Below are positions 38,881 through 51,294 of a stretch of 64,000 nt of DNA, piece by piece. Numbering within the stretch: position 1 is the stretch's first letter; the number at the start of each line of letters is the position of its first letter. The stretch spans positions 17,033,221-17,097,220 of the forward strand of contig NC_092027.1 in the NCBI RefSeq assembly GCF_042242105.1. Direction: 5' to 3'. The notes beneath the pieces were generated by a model, which saw only the letters and a program-made list of their open reading frames with translations, ran no database searches and was not told the origin of the DNA. The stretch is from Pempheris klunzingeri (taxonomy: Eukaryota > Chordata > Actinopteri > Acropomatiformes > Pempheridae). The position numbers and the translations under genes were made by a program.

Positions 38881-40224
38881 AAATATATGTAAATAGAAAA
38901 GTATAGAATCTACAGAGAATATTGTGGCAGAAAATGTTTTTATTGTACTGACATGCCGTCCTTTGTCTCCCTCACTCTCACTTGCAATACACACATAAGA
39001 CTGGCAGATTTTGTTGATGTTAATACTGCATGTTTTATGTCAACCTCCTCTGAGAAATTTAGCATAATTTCCGATTTTTGACTGATAAAAAGAAAGCAAA
39101 TTTTTGTAGCTTTTTTGTGATTTGAAAAAAAAAAAAAAAATTGACAAGATTTTACAGCGCAGTTATTTCAATGAGTCATGTCTTTGTATGAAGATTATAT
39201 CCCTTGGAGGACAGTGATACTGGTAACCTTGAAACAGCAATCGGTGTTTTGATTTGAATCTCAACAGATCAATTTTACGACCTCCAAGTGAAACAAGCTG
39301 CCCCGGCGATGAAAAAAGGGCTGAGAACCAGACGTCATGTTTAATTAATCTGCAGCAGTGAGGGCAGCGGAGCAGCCTTTTTATCCCCTCATCCCTCTCC
39401 TCTGTTTCCCTCAAACTTGACGACATCTCAGTGGTGTTTGACACAGCCCTCACCAAACAAAGCACAAAGACCTGCTTTTCTACTGTTACTCCACTGTGAA
39501 GGCCTCTTGACTCCACTCTCGCATCCTCAAACCTACACACAGAGGCATGGCAAGGTCCTTCCGTTACGAGTCGGCCTTGAGGGACACGAGGAATCAAAGA
39601 GGCTTTGTTGGATATTTATCCACCGTAGCAACTACTACTTCTTCAATACTCGCTGACTCTCTCCTCTATACTTTTGATCACAAGTTGAGGTGTTAGCCAG
39701 CCACCTTGCCTTGAAACAGGTCCATTGCAAACACATTTTTGGTGGTGTGATTTCCATATTTTTGTGTTCACTATTTTCCCCGTGCATCTGTCCGATATCT
39801 TCACAGTATAAATACAGGAGCCTCAGCTAAAAATAGCACCTGGGTGTATAGTTGTACAAACATGATCCAAGCACTCGCCTCCGCACCGAACGGACTACTT
39901 TATGAACAGTCTCATCTCTTTCTAGAGTTGCAAAAACCCCTCATGGACAGACAGACAGACAAGTCAACTCCAAGTACCTCAGTTTCTAGCAGCAGTGTCT
40001 CCAACCCCGACCCAGGCCTCTGTCCTCAGGGGATTCTCTAACACCACACAACCGACGGACCCTGAGAATACAGGACCAGATCAGTCCCGCAGGAATGTTG
40101 TCCATAATATTCTCTGAATGAAAGGGGAAATCGCTTGAGGTCAGATTCTCTAGTAGCCATTTTCTGAGACTGGAGAGCGGCAGTGAAAGAAACGGTGGTT
40201 GAGGCAAGAGCTCAATTGTAGCCA

Positions 40225-40225
<1 letters not shown>

Positions 40226-40259
<34 letters not shown>
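40226..40259. repeat. TG microsatellite
   Basis: Uninterrupted TG run. Confidence 0.95.
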
Positions 40260-40263
<4 letters not shown>

Positions 40264-40431
40264 GTACTGTACATCTGCAGGAGGGATGCTGTAGCAGCAG
40301 ATTTGAGTTTTAGTTACACAGACATTTCTGAGAGGCAGAGCTGCTCTGGAGGAAAAAGCAAAGTCACTTGTTGGGTTAAACGTCAGTGGGAAAAGGGAAC
40401 GTACCAGTAACTAGAGCTACGAAGGAAGGCA

Positions 40432-40800
40432 AGAAAAGTTTATTTAAACAGCTTAAACAACTCAAAGTGCTTCATAACTGAAAGCTGCTTCTGCATGTTT
40501 GGTATTGACCCTGGGCACAGTGAGCAAACCATATGAAGGGACAGGTTCCCAGCTTTGGATACAGAGCATCGGAGATGGATTTGGGCCCTAAAACATTCAG
40601 TGCTTCATTCAGTCTATAATAAATTAGACACATTTCTTTGATGTATGTGAAGCCAGTGCCAGGCTCTGAGACCTGGAGTGATGTGCTCAGATTTCTTAGT
40701 TTTAGGGAGGATTTGGGCAGCGGTGTTCTCAATAAGCTGCAGCTGTCTGATTATTCTTAGCAGAGACCTGTAAGGAAATGTATTACAACAATCAAGTTGT
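40432..40800. repeat. interspersed repeat fragment
   Basis: Blocks such as GCCAGTGCCAGGCTCTGAG, GGCAGCGGTGTTCTCAATAAG and CTGCAGCTGTCTGATTATTC belong to a repeat I recognise as common in percomorph genomes. It opens with a poly-A/T-rich TTTATTTAAAC and CAAAGTGCTTCATA, similar to the start of the copy at 23,818. No intact ORF. Confidence 0.55.
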
Positions 40801-41319
40801 AATACATGAGTGAGTCTCGTTGAGACATGGGACCTTTGAGTCTCTCGCTCTTCTTCTTTTGACCTGCTTCTCTTTGTTCCAGTACTCCCAGCAAAATTTC
40901 AAATAGGGTTCAAATAGATCTGCTTTTAACCAGCATCAGTAGGAAATCTTCTGTTAGCATTTGCAGTGAGGCCGGTGTCAGTGAGATAAAACATCACTGG
41001 ATTATATATATATATATCCATCATTTCCTGCAAATCTCTTGTGCATAGGTAGGCAGTTTAAATCCACAGGGGGAGTGATGGCCACTAACACTGAAAGCAA
41101 TTTCAGAATATAAATGTATCAAATGGCTATAGCTGAAAAAAATGCCTGATTTCATTAAAACCTTACGGATTTTATCTTTAATACCTATTTATATTATATA
41201 CAGTTTCAAACTTCCTTAAAACCATGTTTCTGTTTACTTCCCTCTGCCTCCAGAGCAGCTCAAACCTTAGAGGAGGTTTAACTGAAACTCCAATGTGCCT
41301 TTAGCACAGAGGTGTAATT

Positions 41320-41344
41320 GTGTGTGTGTGCATGTGTGTGTGCA

Positions 41345-41377
<33 letters not shown>

Positions 41378-41380
41378 GCG
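41320..41380. repeat. interrupted TG microsatellite
   Basis: TG run broken by CA units (CATGTG twice) and GCGTGTGCG at the end. Confidence 0.9.
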
Positions 41381-42255
41381 TATTTGCACTGTAATGATGC
41401 TTTACAGTCCACACACAGGTAACCATGTGGGTCAGAGACAAGTGAGCAATTACTGTGTAATTAACAAAAAAATAATACCCTGCCACCCTCACGTTTACAA
41501 AAATGTAAATACCTGTTGCCAATGGACATTGCTCTTCTGAATATTACATATATTGTTATTACAATATGATTATTATTAGTCTGATTATTGTCATTAAAGG
41601 ATTAATTATTGCCATCGCTCTCATTTATTAGAAATGGTGTTGTCGATTATAGCTATGGGTAAACATTGTTCAGTATTCAAGGGCGAGTCTTGTGTACAAT
41701 AACAAAAGAACTGGTTTAATCTACGATGACAAGTCTTAAATCGCTGCTACCGAGGAGATGGAGTAGAGGAAAAGCAAACTGACAATAACTCTGGGAAGAC
41801 ATTTTTCTCTGGGATCAATGATGGACACTCCAATGGGGAGTGAGAGATCATCAAAAGAGGAAAGTAAGCGTTGCACAGATGGACTGAATGGAAGATCCAA
41901 ACATCTTCTTTCGCCTCTGTGCAATTTATTCCACCCTGAGCTCCTAGTTCTGCAAGACAAGGAAACCAACATGGACATGAAGCTGACGCAGACTCTCCGC
42001 TCTCTGTATTCTACTCTATAATGTAGCAAAAACTAAATAGCCCCTCGTTCTCTACTCTCTCCTCCTCTTTCATCTCTTTCTTGCATTTCTCACTAAACAC
42101 CATCATTTTTAATCAGACGGGTTTGATACAGCGAGCTTTTCTGTCTTTGAGCTCAGCTTCATTCTTGAGTTCTCTTGTTTTATACGTTTGATTCAGTGCC
42201 AAGACAGCATATTGTACATACAAACATTCAATGCTTTGTTTCTTCTCCTATAAAA

Positions 42256-42424
42256 AGAATTGACTGGAGCATATAGCAATAGCGATGCCATAAGACATGA
42301 ACTTTGTTTCATTAATGCCACCCGGTGGATGCAGGAGATGCAGGAGGACGCCACAGTGACGGGGGAGATGCGGTGTGAGCGCGTGCTGGCCGGCAAGTGG
42401 AGGGCGCTGCACAGAGACGTTTAA
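42256..42424 (+). other. GC-rich coding-like patch ending in TAA, unidentified
   Basis: An open stretch runs from just after a TAA at about 42,252 to the TAA at 42,422-42,424. The last 31 codons, from the ATG at 42,329, are GC-rich and rich in charged residues (MQEMQEDATVTG, then CERVLAGKWRALHRDV), unlike the AT-rich flanks. I do not recognise the protein. There is no strong splice acceptor in front of it. It may be a terminal exon of an unseen gene, a relic, or chance. Confidence 0.2.
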
Positions 42425-44220
42425 ATCATGATTCTGTTAGTTGTGTTGTGGTTCTCATTTTGTACATACAAATTTATTTATTGACCTGGTATGTTTTATG
42501 GATCTGATAGCGCTGAAGCCCAGAGAGATGGCACACTGTGACGTGGTTTACCCCAACACAGAATGTAACACTGTCAACGTTGTCAAAACATTTTCTAATG
42601 GCTAATATTATTACTATTAATATGATTATTATAAAGCTATTTTAGCGAGTTAAATGAGGGGTGCTGTGTCTCCTTTGTCTTTCTTTTGTGTTGGTTTTCT
42701 GACTCTATTGAATGTTTAAAGCACCGGGAGGGGAAAAGGAGTCTTTCAGTCAGTTAACTCTGAATCAAATTTGTCTTTAAGTCCCTGAAAACTTCAAATT
42801 TGTCGTGAAGTCACTGAAATTTTGGTTTCAGTTCTTAAGTATTTTGTTATTATGTTAAATATTTATGACTAAATTAGCAACAATCAGACTTATAGTTATT
42901 TATGAGTAGTTTAACCATCAAGAACTCCCCTAATGTGTTTCACCAGGATTGTGTCAGTGTGGTTTGATGACAGTGGCCTGACAATATAAGCAAACACACA
43001 CCTTCAGTTTTTGATTCAAATGTTGCCAAGCGCTGATTGGTCCCTGGAAATACATGTGATGACCGTTTTCTGACTCATCCACTTAAATCAAAGCAGTGAA
43101 AGACAAATAGCAAAAAAAAAAATAGCTTATTTGCTTTCAGGTATCGCGTTAGAACTGGGTTAAGTGGGTTTGTTGGTTAAAAAGGTTAATGTGTGTTTTC
43201 ACAATATGCCTACCTTTCAGCAGTATGTATATTCAAAAGGAAATGTTTATAAAGCATTTTTGACACTGAAAATTAAGGTTAATGTTAAGGGGAAAATGGT
43301 GGAAAAGTGCTGTTAATCAGTGATAACAACCAGGTTTATCAGTGATGACAGGCTGGCTGTAGGCTGTTATGAATGTAGGAGTGACCAGGTCCACATAGAC
43401 AGCATTTCCCACAGTGTGGACAGCTTCCTCCATTTGAATATAAGCAGCTCACAGACCCACACTAGGGGGGTCATATAAAATTTGTAAATATAAAACTAAA
43501 CGTCAGGACTTGAACAAGGCATCAACACATACTCAGTAACTTAACTGTAATAATGTGTGAGGTGTAACTTCAAAGCTGAAGTTGTCTCATTATCGTTGCA
43601 ATGCTCGGCCATGTTTTTACCTTGGACCATGTGGGTTGTCTCAGGGACATGCAAAAACTCGACTCTAATGAGGTCAAACACCGTATGCGCTCATCTTGTC
43701 AGTGGGCCTGTTGTCATTTAGAGACGGTCAGGGGGACGTGATGGTCTACAGTGACCATGCTTGTGTGTGTGTGTGTGTGTGTGTGTGTGTCAGTAGAGGC
43801 AATGGAAGATCACAGCAGCACATCAACATGTAATTATAACTCACAAGGGAAGAAAAAATGCATCACTGAAAAGAACACATACAAGTATAAACAGCCAAAT
43901 ATATTTATTTATATGAGAAAACATATCTGTTTCTGTCTCAGTAAATGTCATGGAAACAGAATGAGGCTGTGCATATATCACATTGGATACTATAGGATCA
44001 CTGGATTATTGCGGGAAAATGAGGAATAGGTCAGACTTTTTTAAATGTGTTTTATGCATTCACATTATATTTTATTTATTCACACTTGTCCTGCTCTCAC
44101 TGGCAGCAAGTGGAGCCGCCTGTGGAGGGTCCACTCTCCGTTTCTCTGAAGGTCTGAAGAGACCGATCCCTCCACCTCAGGCCTCGACTCCTTCACAGAG
44201 AAGAGCAGGGAGGATGCTAC
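42425..44220. other. intergenic DNA, AT-rich
   Basis: No supported gene. It includes a TG microsatellite at 43,762-43,790. A good polypyrimidine-AG acceptor (CTGCTCTCACTGGCAG) lies at about 44,106, and the DNA from there to the GTAAGA donor at 44,230 could be a real exon of unknown frame. Confidence 0.4.
43762..43790. repeat. TG microsatellite
   Basis: Uninterrupted TG run. Confidence 0.95.
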
Positions 44221-44933
44221 ATGGAGCAGGTAAGAGCTGAGAGTCAGAGGTGAATTTGTGAGGAATGTCAGGAGGAGTGAACCCCTTCAGCTTCAGGCCT
44301 CGGTTCCTTCCTCAAACTGGCCGGGTCCTTTTGAGTACCAAAGGTGGGCTGATGACACACACTCTGATTGGTGTGTCTGACTGACAGCCCTGTTTGATGC
44401 AGGATTGGAAAAACATTAAGAAGTTTGGGTTTTTTTTTTTTTACATTTATTCCTGGCTTCTTTATATATATTATTATATATAATAATTTAGTTTAAAAGT
44501 AATGTACATGTATATTTATGTTGGTGCTTCAAGCCAAAGCATTTTCTAACCTAACTCTCTTTCACACACACACACTCTCACTCTGATGGTTGTAGATGTC
44601 GATATCAGAGGTACATTAACAGTCCATGATATTAACAAAAGTGCTCTGCAAATTTGAATTCTACTTGTTTAATAGTTGAGAGATTATTATCTGTTTTTAG
44701 TCTGTAACGAACAGGTAAGGTCATTATGAATATCAAAAAAGTCTCCATCAAACCTTTGCACCACTTTCTCTTTAATTAGTGATTATCTATCTCAGTCACT
44801 TTGTTCTATTACTTCATTGACATTCAACATCCAGGATTTCCTTGACGACAGAGAAGATGTGTTTACTCCCAACCGGATGAGAAGGATGAATGACTACAGG
44901 GGCAGCTGGTCACCTTTCCATCAGCTTGGCTAA
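44221..44933 (+). CDS. putative two-exon micro-ORF or gene tail, unidentified
   Basis: A candidate exon (about 44,107-44,229) ends at a good GTAAGA donor. The next candidate exon starts after ACATCCAG at 44,835 and reads 32 codons to the TAA at 44,931-44,933. Reading phase 0 across the junction, an ATG at 44,221 gives a 35-residue peptide containing DFLDDREDVFTPN and ending RGSWSPFHQLG. The first exon's other frames are stopped or out of phase, so either the peptide starts here or an exon is missing. Charged and aromatic residues look protein-like, but I recognise no family. The ATG context is poor, and an out-of-frame ATG lies just upstream (44,214). Confidence 0.25.
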
Positions 44934-44935
44934 GT

Positions 44936-46193
44936 AAGTAATTATTCCATTGTTTGTGATATCATTTCATAGCTGGAGGCCAGATTCAACATTACACCTT
45001 CCAACAATGCACAGACTTACTCACGACTTGTTCATCTGTTTGAGTGGGCAGGACTCCTCTGTTTGGCATTCGTGGGGCAGTTGAGAGTGGACATCTACCA
45101 GCCAATATCCCAGAAGGCCACAGCACCGCAGCTGACCCCTGAACCACTCTCAGCACAGTAGTGTTTGCCTCCAGGTACCAAGCACAGTCTGAAGAATTTG
45201 TTTGGTTTGGAATCACTTGGTAAAAATACAATATGGATGATAAACAGTACTCATTATATATGTTAACATAAAAAATGCTTTGTGTGTATCACCTATATAT
45301 ATTTCTGGGTAGTCGTTACTGTTAATAAGCACTATTTTATGTACACATTTTCTCCAGTCTCCTTTATTTAGCCATGGTTTAAGGTATTAAATATTCCCAA
45401 AACTCAAGGAAAAACTCAAAAAAATCACTGACTGCAACTCTTTGCAGTGCAGACATAACCACCATCCATCAAAAATGCAAAGTAGAGGTCAAAGAGGAGA
45501 CAATTTCCATTTTCTCTCCTGGTTTCTTTGTCCCCCCCTCTCTGCCTGTAGGAATTTGCAATGCAAATACCAAGCAGCAGGTTAAAAGAGAGGACAGAGA
45601 ACAATTTAGCACTGGCATTCTGAGTCAAATGCACAATCCCCGCATGCATCCTCTTCCCAGGCAGGCCTAAACTCAGACTAACATTCATGCAAAAGCTGTG
45701 GAACTGCACTCCTTAACACAGCCCACTGCTACTGAATATACTGTAAAATGTCGGGCTGAGATTTAAGAACATGCGGCTGCAGGGTGAGAGAAGCAAGTTA
45801 CGGGTCAAAGGTCAGGACTTGGTAAAAATAGAAGCGTGTGGGAGGTGAATGAGTAACGCGGTACTGGGGCACTTAAGGAAATGCTGGAAATAAAAGTGCT
45901 GCACAGATGATCAAAACATCCAGAATTAGCCTTCTAAGGTGACGAGAGTTGAAGAGTGTTTAAAGTGCCATTAGACACACTTTAAAGACAACTTTATGTC
46001 TTGACGTTGTTTTAAGGGACTCCAGTGTTTCAAGGGGCACTGTGGGGAAAAAGGTAGGAAAGTTGATCTAACATTTCTTAAACTTTACCAAAAGTCCAGA
46101 GCTTCTTCAGGAAAACATGAAGCTTTAACATCGCCAATATACTGTATATATACTGTATAACACAACACAGACAACAGACGAATCATATAACTT
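44936..46193. other. intergenic DNA between plus-strand and minus-strand genes
   Basis: AT-rich with no supported gene. Open frames on both strands lack recognisable features. It ends at the likely 3' end of the minus-strand fucosidase. Confidence 0.5.
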
Positions 46194-46199
46194 TTTATT
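46194..46199 (-). terminator. fuca1: polyadenylation signal of fucosidase copy A
   Basis: TTTATT on the plus strand is AATAAA on the minus strand, 408 bases after the stop codon of the minus-strand fucosidase gene. It is the most plausible mRNA end. Confidence 0.5.
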
Positions 46200-46606
46200 A
46201 AAGCATTTTAAAAGGATACAGTAAAAAAATTTAAAAAGTGCTTTGTATGCAGTTTTTTTTATTTTTTATTTTAAAACAAACCACTTTCATTTCTAAAATG
46301 GCAATCAGACAGCTGAGTAGGTGTCAGGAAAGATTCACAAGCTGAACAGCAGATTTCACTTTTCATTCATAATCATTGAGTCATTAAAAACAACACCTTT
46401 AGTCCTCAAACCTCCAAAAGGAATCACTGAGGATGAGTGTGTCTTTCTTTAACTTTGGTAAAAATATGAATCCATTACACAAGCGCTGTCCCTTTAACTA
46501 CAGTGCATACGTTTCCCCTTGTCCAACAAACATAATGAAAACCTGAGATGAACTAATTCTGAGCATTCAGCCTCATAGAGGTCAAACACTTCTGGGGTTT
46601 AAAGGC

Positions 46607-49600
46607 TCACAGGATGCCCTCCAGTTTGAGTGTCCAGGCTTGACCGGGGCTACAGGATAGTTCAGGCAGGAGGACAGTAAGGCCGCCACTGGGTTGGACG
46701 GGGGACCAGGATAAGGCATTTGGACTCCCCAACAAGAACACCTGCACAGGGTCCAAAAATCACTGATTTACTTTCTTACATGTCACACATGAGCAATCAC
46801 ACCTACATCCCCCTCCGTGAATTATCACCAAGCTTGGTTGTAAGATGCCATGTCGTCCCACAGCTCCTCACTAGTTAACAAAGTTACATTTCTTTTTGAC
46901 GAGGCTTTACCGTTGAGTTTTATAACCCGTAAAAACGACACAGTCTCAGTCCGTTTACCTTGGTGACTATTGTTGGCGTGGGTCCCAATAGCTGCACTAT
47001 GGACGCGGGAGGTTTGGCTGTCATGATGGCGTAGACAGTAGCTCCTTTAGATGTATACCTAGAAAAGCAGAGATGATAACTGCATCAGTTGTCTCCGTTT
47101 CAAGGCATCCTGTAGCTGAGTAGTTATGTTTTATTCCAGCTGAGAACCTTTGCTGCATGTTATTTCTTGCATTGCCAGACTGTATCTACGGGCACTTTTA
47201 AATTAAGGCAAAATACCAACAGCAGCAGCTCTTCCACTACAGAACTAAGTGGGGTTTGGCAGAGCAAATTCAAATTTAAAACTGAGCATGCAAACACCGC
47301 TTTCTGTCCACCTCTGTCTTCTATACGATGTGTGAACGAATCACGAGATAGACTGTACAGCTCCTGCATAGATGTGGAAATTCCCTTTTATAAATGTCAG
47401 GAACTACAGACCACAGGGGAAAAAAACGCTCCCTCTGCTTCTTACCAGACTGGCACAGTGGTGTTCTCAGTCTGGATCCTCCAGGGTTTGGAGGCGTAGA
47501 TGGCCTCCCCGTTTATCTCCAGCCAGGCTCCAACACCCCTGAGCCTCTCCTCAAACACGGCTGGGATCATCCCATCAGGGGTGGGACCCACATTTAGAAG
47601 GTAGTTACCCCCCAGAGCCACAGTCTGAACCAGATCCTGTAACAGGAGCACGGAGGAGGAGGAGGAAAGAGACTCCTTACTGATCACAGTATTATTCCAA
47701 TAAACATTTTTAAGCCGTGACAAACAAGAGGACTGACACGTTGTGTGCCGGGCTTAATTTTTTTGATCAGTAATTCTCTTGGTAGTGAAGACAACATCAA
47801 GGCACAGGTGACTTTGACTTAGGAAATTATGGATCAGCAAAGTGAGTGATTAAAAAAAGCAACCCTTCCTTCAGTAGATTAGACTGATCCCTGTGGGAAT
47901 GCTGGTGCTGCTATGACAGACTTATGTTAGAAATTAGCCACAAATAACATAATAACCCTGTAGAAAAGGGCAGAGATGAAGTGGAGGCAGCCACATCAAC
48001 TATGAAATAATACCATAAGACATCCTCACCTCTATAATAGTGGGTAAGTCCATCAGCTCACTCATCTTCATGTTTCTACGGTAACCCCATGAATATGTGT
48101 CCACAGACGTGCACTTCTCCCACTTGTGCTTGGGCAGCTGGCCTGGAGTGTACTTGTCTTCACAGTTATAGTAGCCACCGTGTTTGCAGGCGCAGCCAGC
48201 TCCCCATCTGTCATTGGTCACAACGGTATCCTAACACACGGGAGATCTGCTAAGTACACGCAGCCGCGCTGAAACATTTGGGTTTGTGTTGCTTCCTCGT
48301 TATAAAAACACTCACTCTGACGGGGCTGTCGTTGTAGAGCCAGGCCAGGAACTGGGTGGAGTTCCAGTAGGTGTCAGGCGCTTCCCAGTCCCCATCAGAC
48401 CAGATCACCTCAGGTCTGTACCTGCAAGACAGGAAGACAAGGTTCAAACCGACTGTTGTGCAGGTGTATCGACATGTGTTTCATAATGTCTGATTTTATT
48501 ACACTGCAATGTCGGTATTCAGGTCGGCTGATGGAGTAAATAAATGCTGCAGACCTTACGACCATGTTGTAAAGCTCTGGAAGTAGTTTATGCAGGACAA
48601 ACTCCTGCGTTTTGAATCCATTCTTCTTGTCTGTCAGGTAGAGAGGGTGGAACCACTCATACAACGAGTTGTACAGTCCATAGTGCAATGACCTAAAGAG
48701 GGAAATGAATAACCTTCAAACCTGCCACTGAAGGCAATCAGGACCCATAAACCCAGCCACTAAAACTAAGATTAGTAATACGCCACAGAACAGAACAGCC
48801 CACGTCTCCTCCAAACAGCGTGTTAGGAGGTTAAAATGTCACATACACAGGCTTTTTTTTTTATGCTGTGTGTCTATGTGTTATTTTGCTTTGCATTTTT
48901 GCTGTTCTTTTACAGCGTGTGCTTTTATATAGAAAAATATAATAACTATCAATGATGAGAAAGGTACATGGTGTAGAAATGTTTTTAACACCCTAAATAG
49001 AAACTGCTTATAGCAACAACACCAAAACAAGAGTCACTCAACCCTCTTTAATCCATGGAGCATTCTGAGTCTCTATCATGTCTACATGCTAACAAATAGC
49101 TGTACTCACCCTGAGCTTCAGCACTAAACATTTGATGGCCCACCTGTTGCGCACTGCCTCTCCCAGGTCTCCCACCAGGTCCCTGTGAGGACCAGTATCC
49201 ACTGAATTCCAGTTCCAGGAGTTTGGAGACTCCCAGTTGGTAAATCCCTCGTGGTGTTTGGCAGTCAGGACCACGTACCTGCAGCGAGGACAGTGTGCAT
49301 GAAGCTTGTCTGCTAACAGATGCTTTGTACCGACATGCTGTCGCGGACATACACTCACTTGGCTCCGGCAGCCTTGAAGATGTCCGCCCAGTCCTCCGGG
49401 TTGAAGAACTGGGCGTGAAACTGGGGCGCAAACTCCGGGTAGCTGAACCCGGGCGGGTAGTTCCTCGCCATGTAGTCCACGCACCTCCGGTCCGGAGGCT
49501 GCTGGCCCTGCCAGTGCCACCAGAACCACTCGCTGCCGAACCCGGGGACGGAAAACACCCCCCAGTGGATGAAGATCCCCACCTTGGCCTCGTCGTACCA

Positions 49601-49699
49601 TGAAGGCAGCGGTCTGGAGTCCAAGCTGCTCCAGTCCGCAGAGTACCGAGCCGCTGTCAGAGCGACGGCGGCACCGACGAGGACAAACACGGACAGCAT
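46607..49699 (-). CDS. fuca1: lysosomal tissue alpha-L-fucosidase, copy A (8 coding exons, 448 aa)
   Basis: It hydrolyses terminal alpha-L-fucose from glycans in lysosomes (GH29). Exons in coding order: 49359-49699, 49144-49278, 48555-48692, 48316-48421, 48030-48230, 47446-47636, 46959-47058, 46607-46741. All phases agree (1,347 nt). The N-terminus ([17 protein letters not shown]) is a signal peptide. GH29 hallmarks are [50 protein letters not shown] with the nucleophile at Asp214, and HKWEKC with the likely acid/base at Glu278. Their 64-residue spacing equals that of the reported human D225/E289. Further landmarks are [14 protein letters not shown] and [19 protein letters not shown] and YNDSPV favour FUCA1 over FUCA2. 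A 133-bp intron (48422-48554) with a weak GTCTGC donor is absent from copy B. Confidence 0.93.
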
Positions 49700-49804
49700 G
49701 GCTGCAGCAGGACGGAGCCCTCTGGGGAACTAAAGAACACCTGCGATCATGGAGAGGTCATCCAGCTGTGCGGCTCACTTTGTGTTAGGTGTGCAGTGTC
49801 CTAT

Positions 49805-49824
49805 CATGTGACAGCGATCACGTG
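49805..49824 (-). promoter_or_regulatory. fuca1: paired E-boxes resembling CLEAR/TFEB sites
   Basis: CATGTG (49,805-49,810; minus strand GTCACATGAT) and CACGTG (49,819-49,824; minus strand ACACGTGAT) lie 106-125 bp upstream of the copy A start codon. TFEB-family factors bind the CLEAR motif GTCACGTGAC in lysosomal gene promoters, and FUCA1 is a lysosomal enzyme gene. A third site (ACATGTGATCAC) lies near 49,872. Binding itself is inferred. Confidence 0.5.
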
Positions 49825-49825
49825 T

Positions 49826-51294
49826 TTTTCTTTTTTTTCTTTTTTTTTTTTTTTAAATGTAACTTTATTTAACATGTGATCACAACATGGGGCTGCACAC
49901 TGATGATGGATGACACCTCATAACCCATCAAACAAGTCTGTTTAGGCCCATGTTTATTCTGTTACCTATTTGTTGTAAAGTCAATGTTTAACATGGAGGT
50001 CAGACTGGTTTAGCGCCTCCCCTTCATGCTGAAGTTGTGTTGGAAAAATACTGTATTCTTTATCTATTTTTTGTCAGCCTACAACTCAGCTACACAATAA
50101 AAAATGTGTAAATGCTGATATCTAAAATACCTGCCACGTGATTTTATGGTATGGTCGTGATATTCTTAGTAAGACAGCAATCAATAAATGCAAAGCGGTG
50201 TCTGTGGCTGTCACAGGACAGTAATAAACTTGCCAATCATATGATCTGAATGACATGATTGGACCACATTGGCTATCTGCCCACGTACCTGCCTACTTGC
50301 GTGCATGCACGCTCATTGCAAATGACCAGAGACTTCCACAAGGCTAAAGTTAGTGAGCTAGACACACTGGAATGGTGGAGAAAGTGTGGCCAAAATCACG
50401 GCTCATTGACAGACTGTTGTGAGCTGAGCAGAAGAATGAAAAAGCTGCGGTTCACACATTTGTTACAACATTTGCTAACCAAACATCCATGGAGCTAACC
50501 CCTGAGCACAAAGCACAGCCTCTGAACACAGTGGGCAGTTAGTCTGAGCTACAAGTAATGTTGGGTTTATGTTGTAAATCAGGAGGTCCGGCAAAGCAGG
50601 GTGCTATTAAGGCCCTGGGGCACAGATCCCACATCATATCCTCACATCCACATTTCTGGATCCGACAGATTCAACTTACATCAGTTGATCCAGATGTCAA
50701 AGCACCATAAAAGAGTGATCCACACTGAATGTGGCCACATTTTTGTTTGTGCACACCTATGTTGTATTGATGTCAGCCTGAAATTGTGGCAGTGTGTTAA
50801 TACTCCAGGTGCTCACTGTTAATGGATCGGTGTTTGGTAGCAGAGGAGTGTCTGTGCCTCAGGGGATGTCTTTACCCACAGACTGGCAGCTTCTAGCCAC
50901 TCTGCCACCAGTGTGGACAGCACCCAGAGCTCCCCCCTGATCCTCTCTCCTGTTAAACAGTACATGGCATTAAACCTTATGGCAGCCCGTCCTTCCTGCC
51001 ATCCAGGAGCTGTAACATGTGCATGTTGGCATGACTCCTGATTTCTGATGAACATGATAAGTAATAACAGGAAATGGCCCTTTGTTTCCTCGTGATAGCA
51101 ACATGATATAGTCAATATCAACCAGTCTATGTCTCGATATAACAACATTAATAACTCGTGAGATAAATAAATAATAGCACGCACGACTTCTCGGCTTCCG
51201 TAGGATGTCATATGTTCTTTTTTTTCTTCTAGTTTTCACTTTGTTGCTGTTTTACTGTAATGTAATGTAATACATAAATACCTGATAAGCAAAT
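49826..51294. other. non-coding gap between fucosidase copy A and the Tc1-derived ORF
   Basis: A long T-rich run (49,828-49,855) opens the segment. Beyond it the DNA is of ordinary composition with no supported gene on either strand. Confidence 0.5.

Larger units (their letters stand above)
37021..42255. other. AT-rich non-coding region downstream of dlgap3
   Basis: Possibly distal 3' UTR, possibly intergenic. It contains a TA-rich run (38,841-38,880), a fish-type interspersed repeat at about 40,432-40,800, an AT run near 41,005-41,018, and TG microsatellites at 40,226-40,259 and 41,320-41,380. No gene seen. Confidence 0.5.

Noticed and set aside
44992..45231. 79-codon minus-strand frame with a secreted-protein look
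   Set aside because: No matching family, no flanking splice structure and average composition. Treated as chance.
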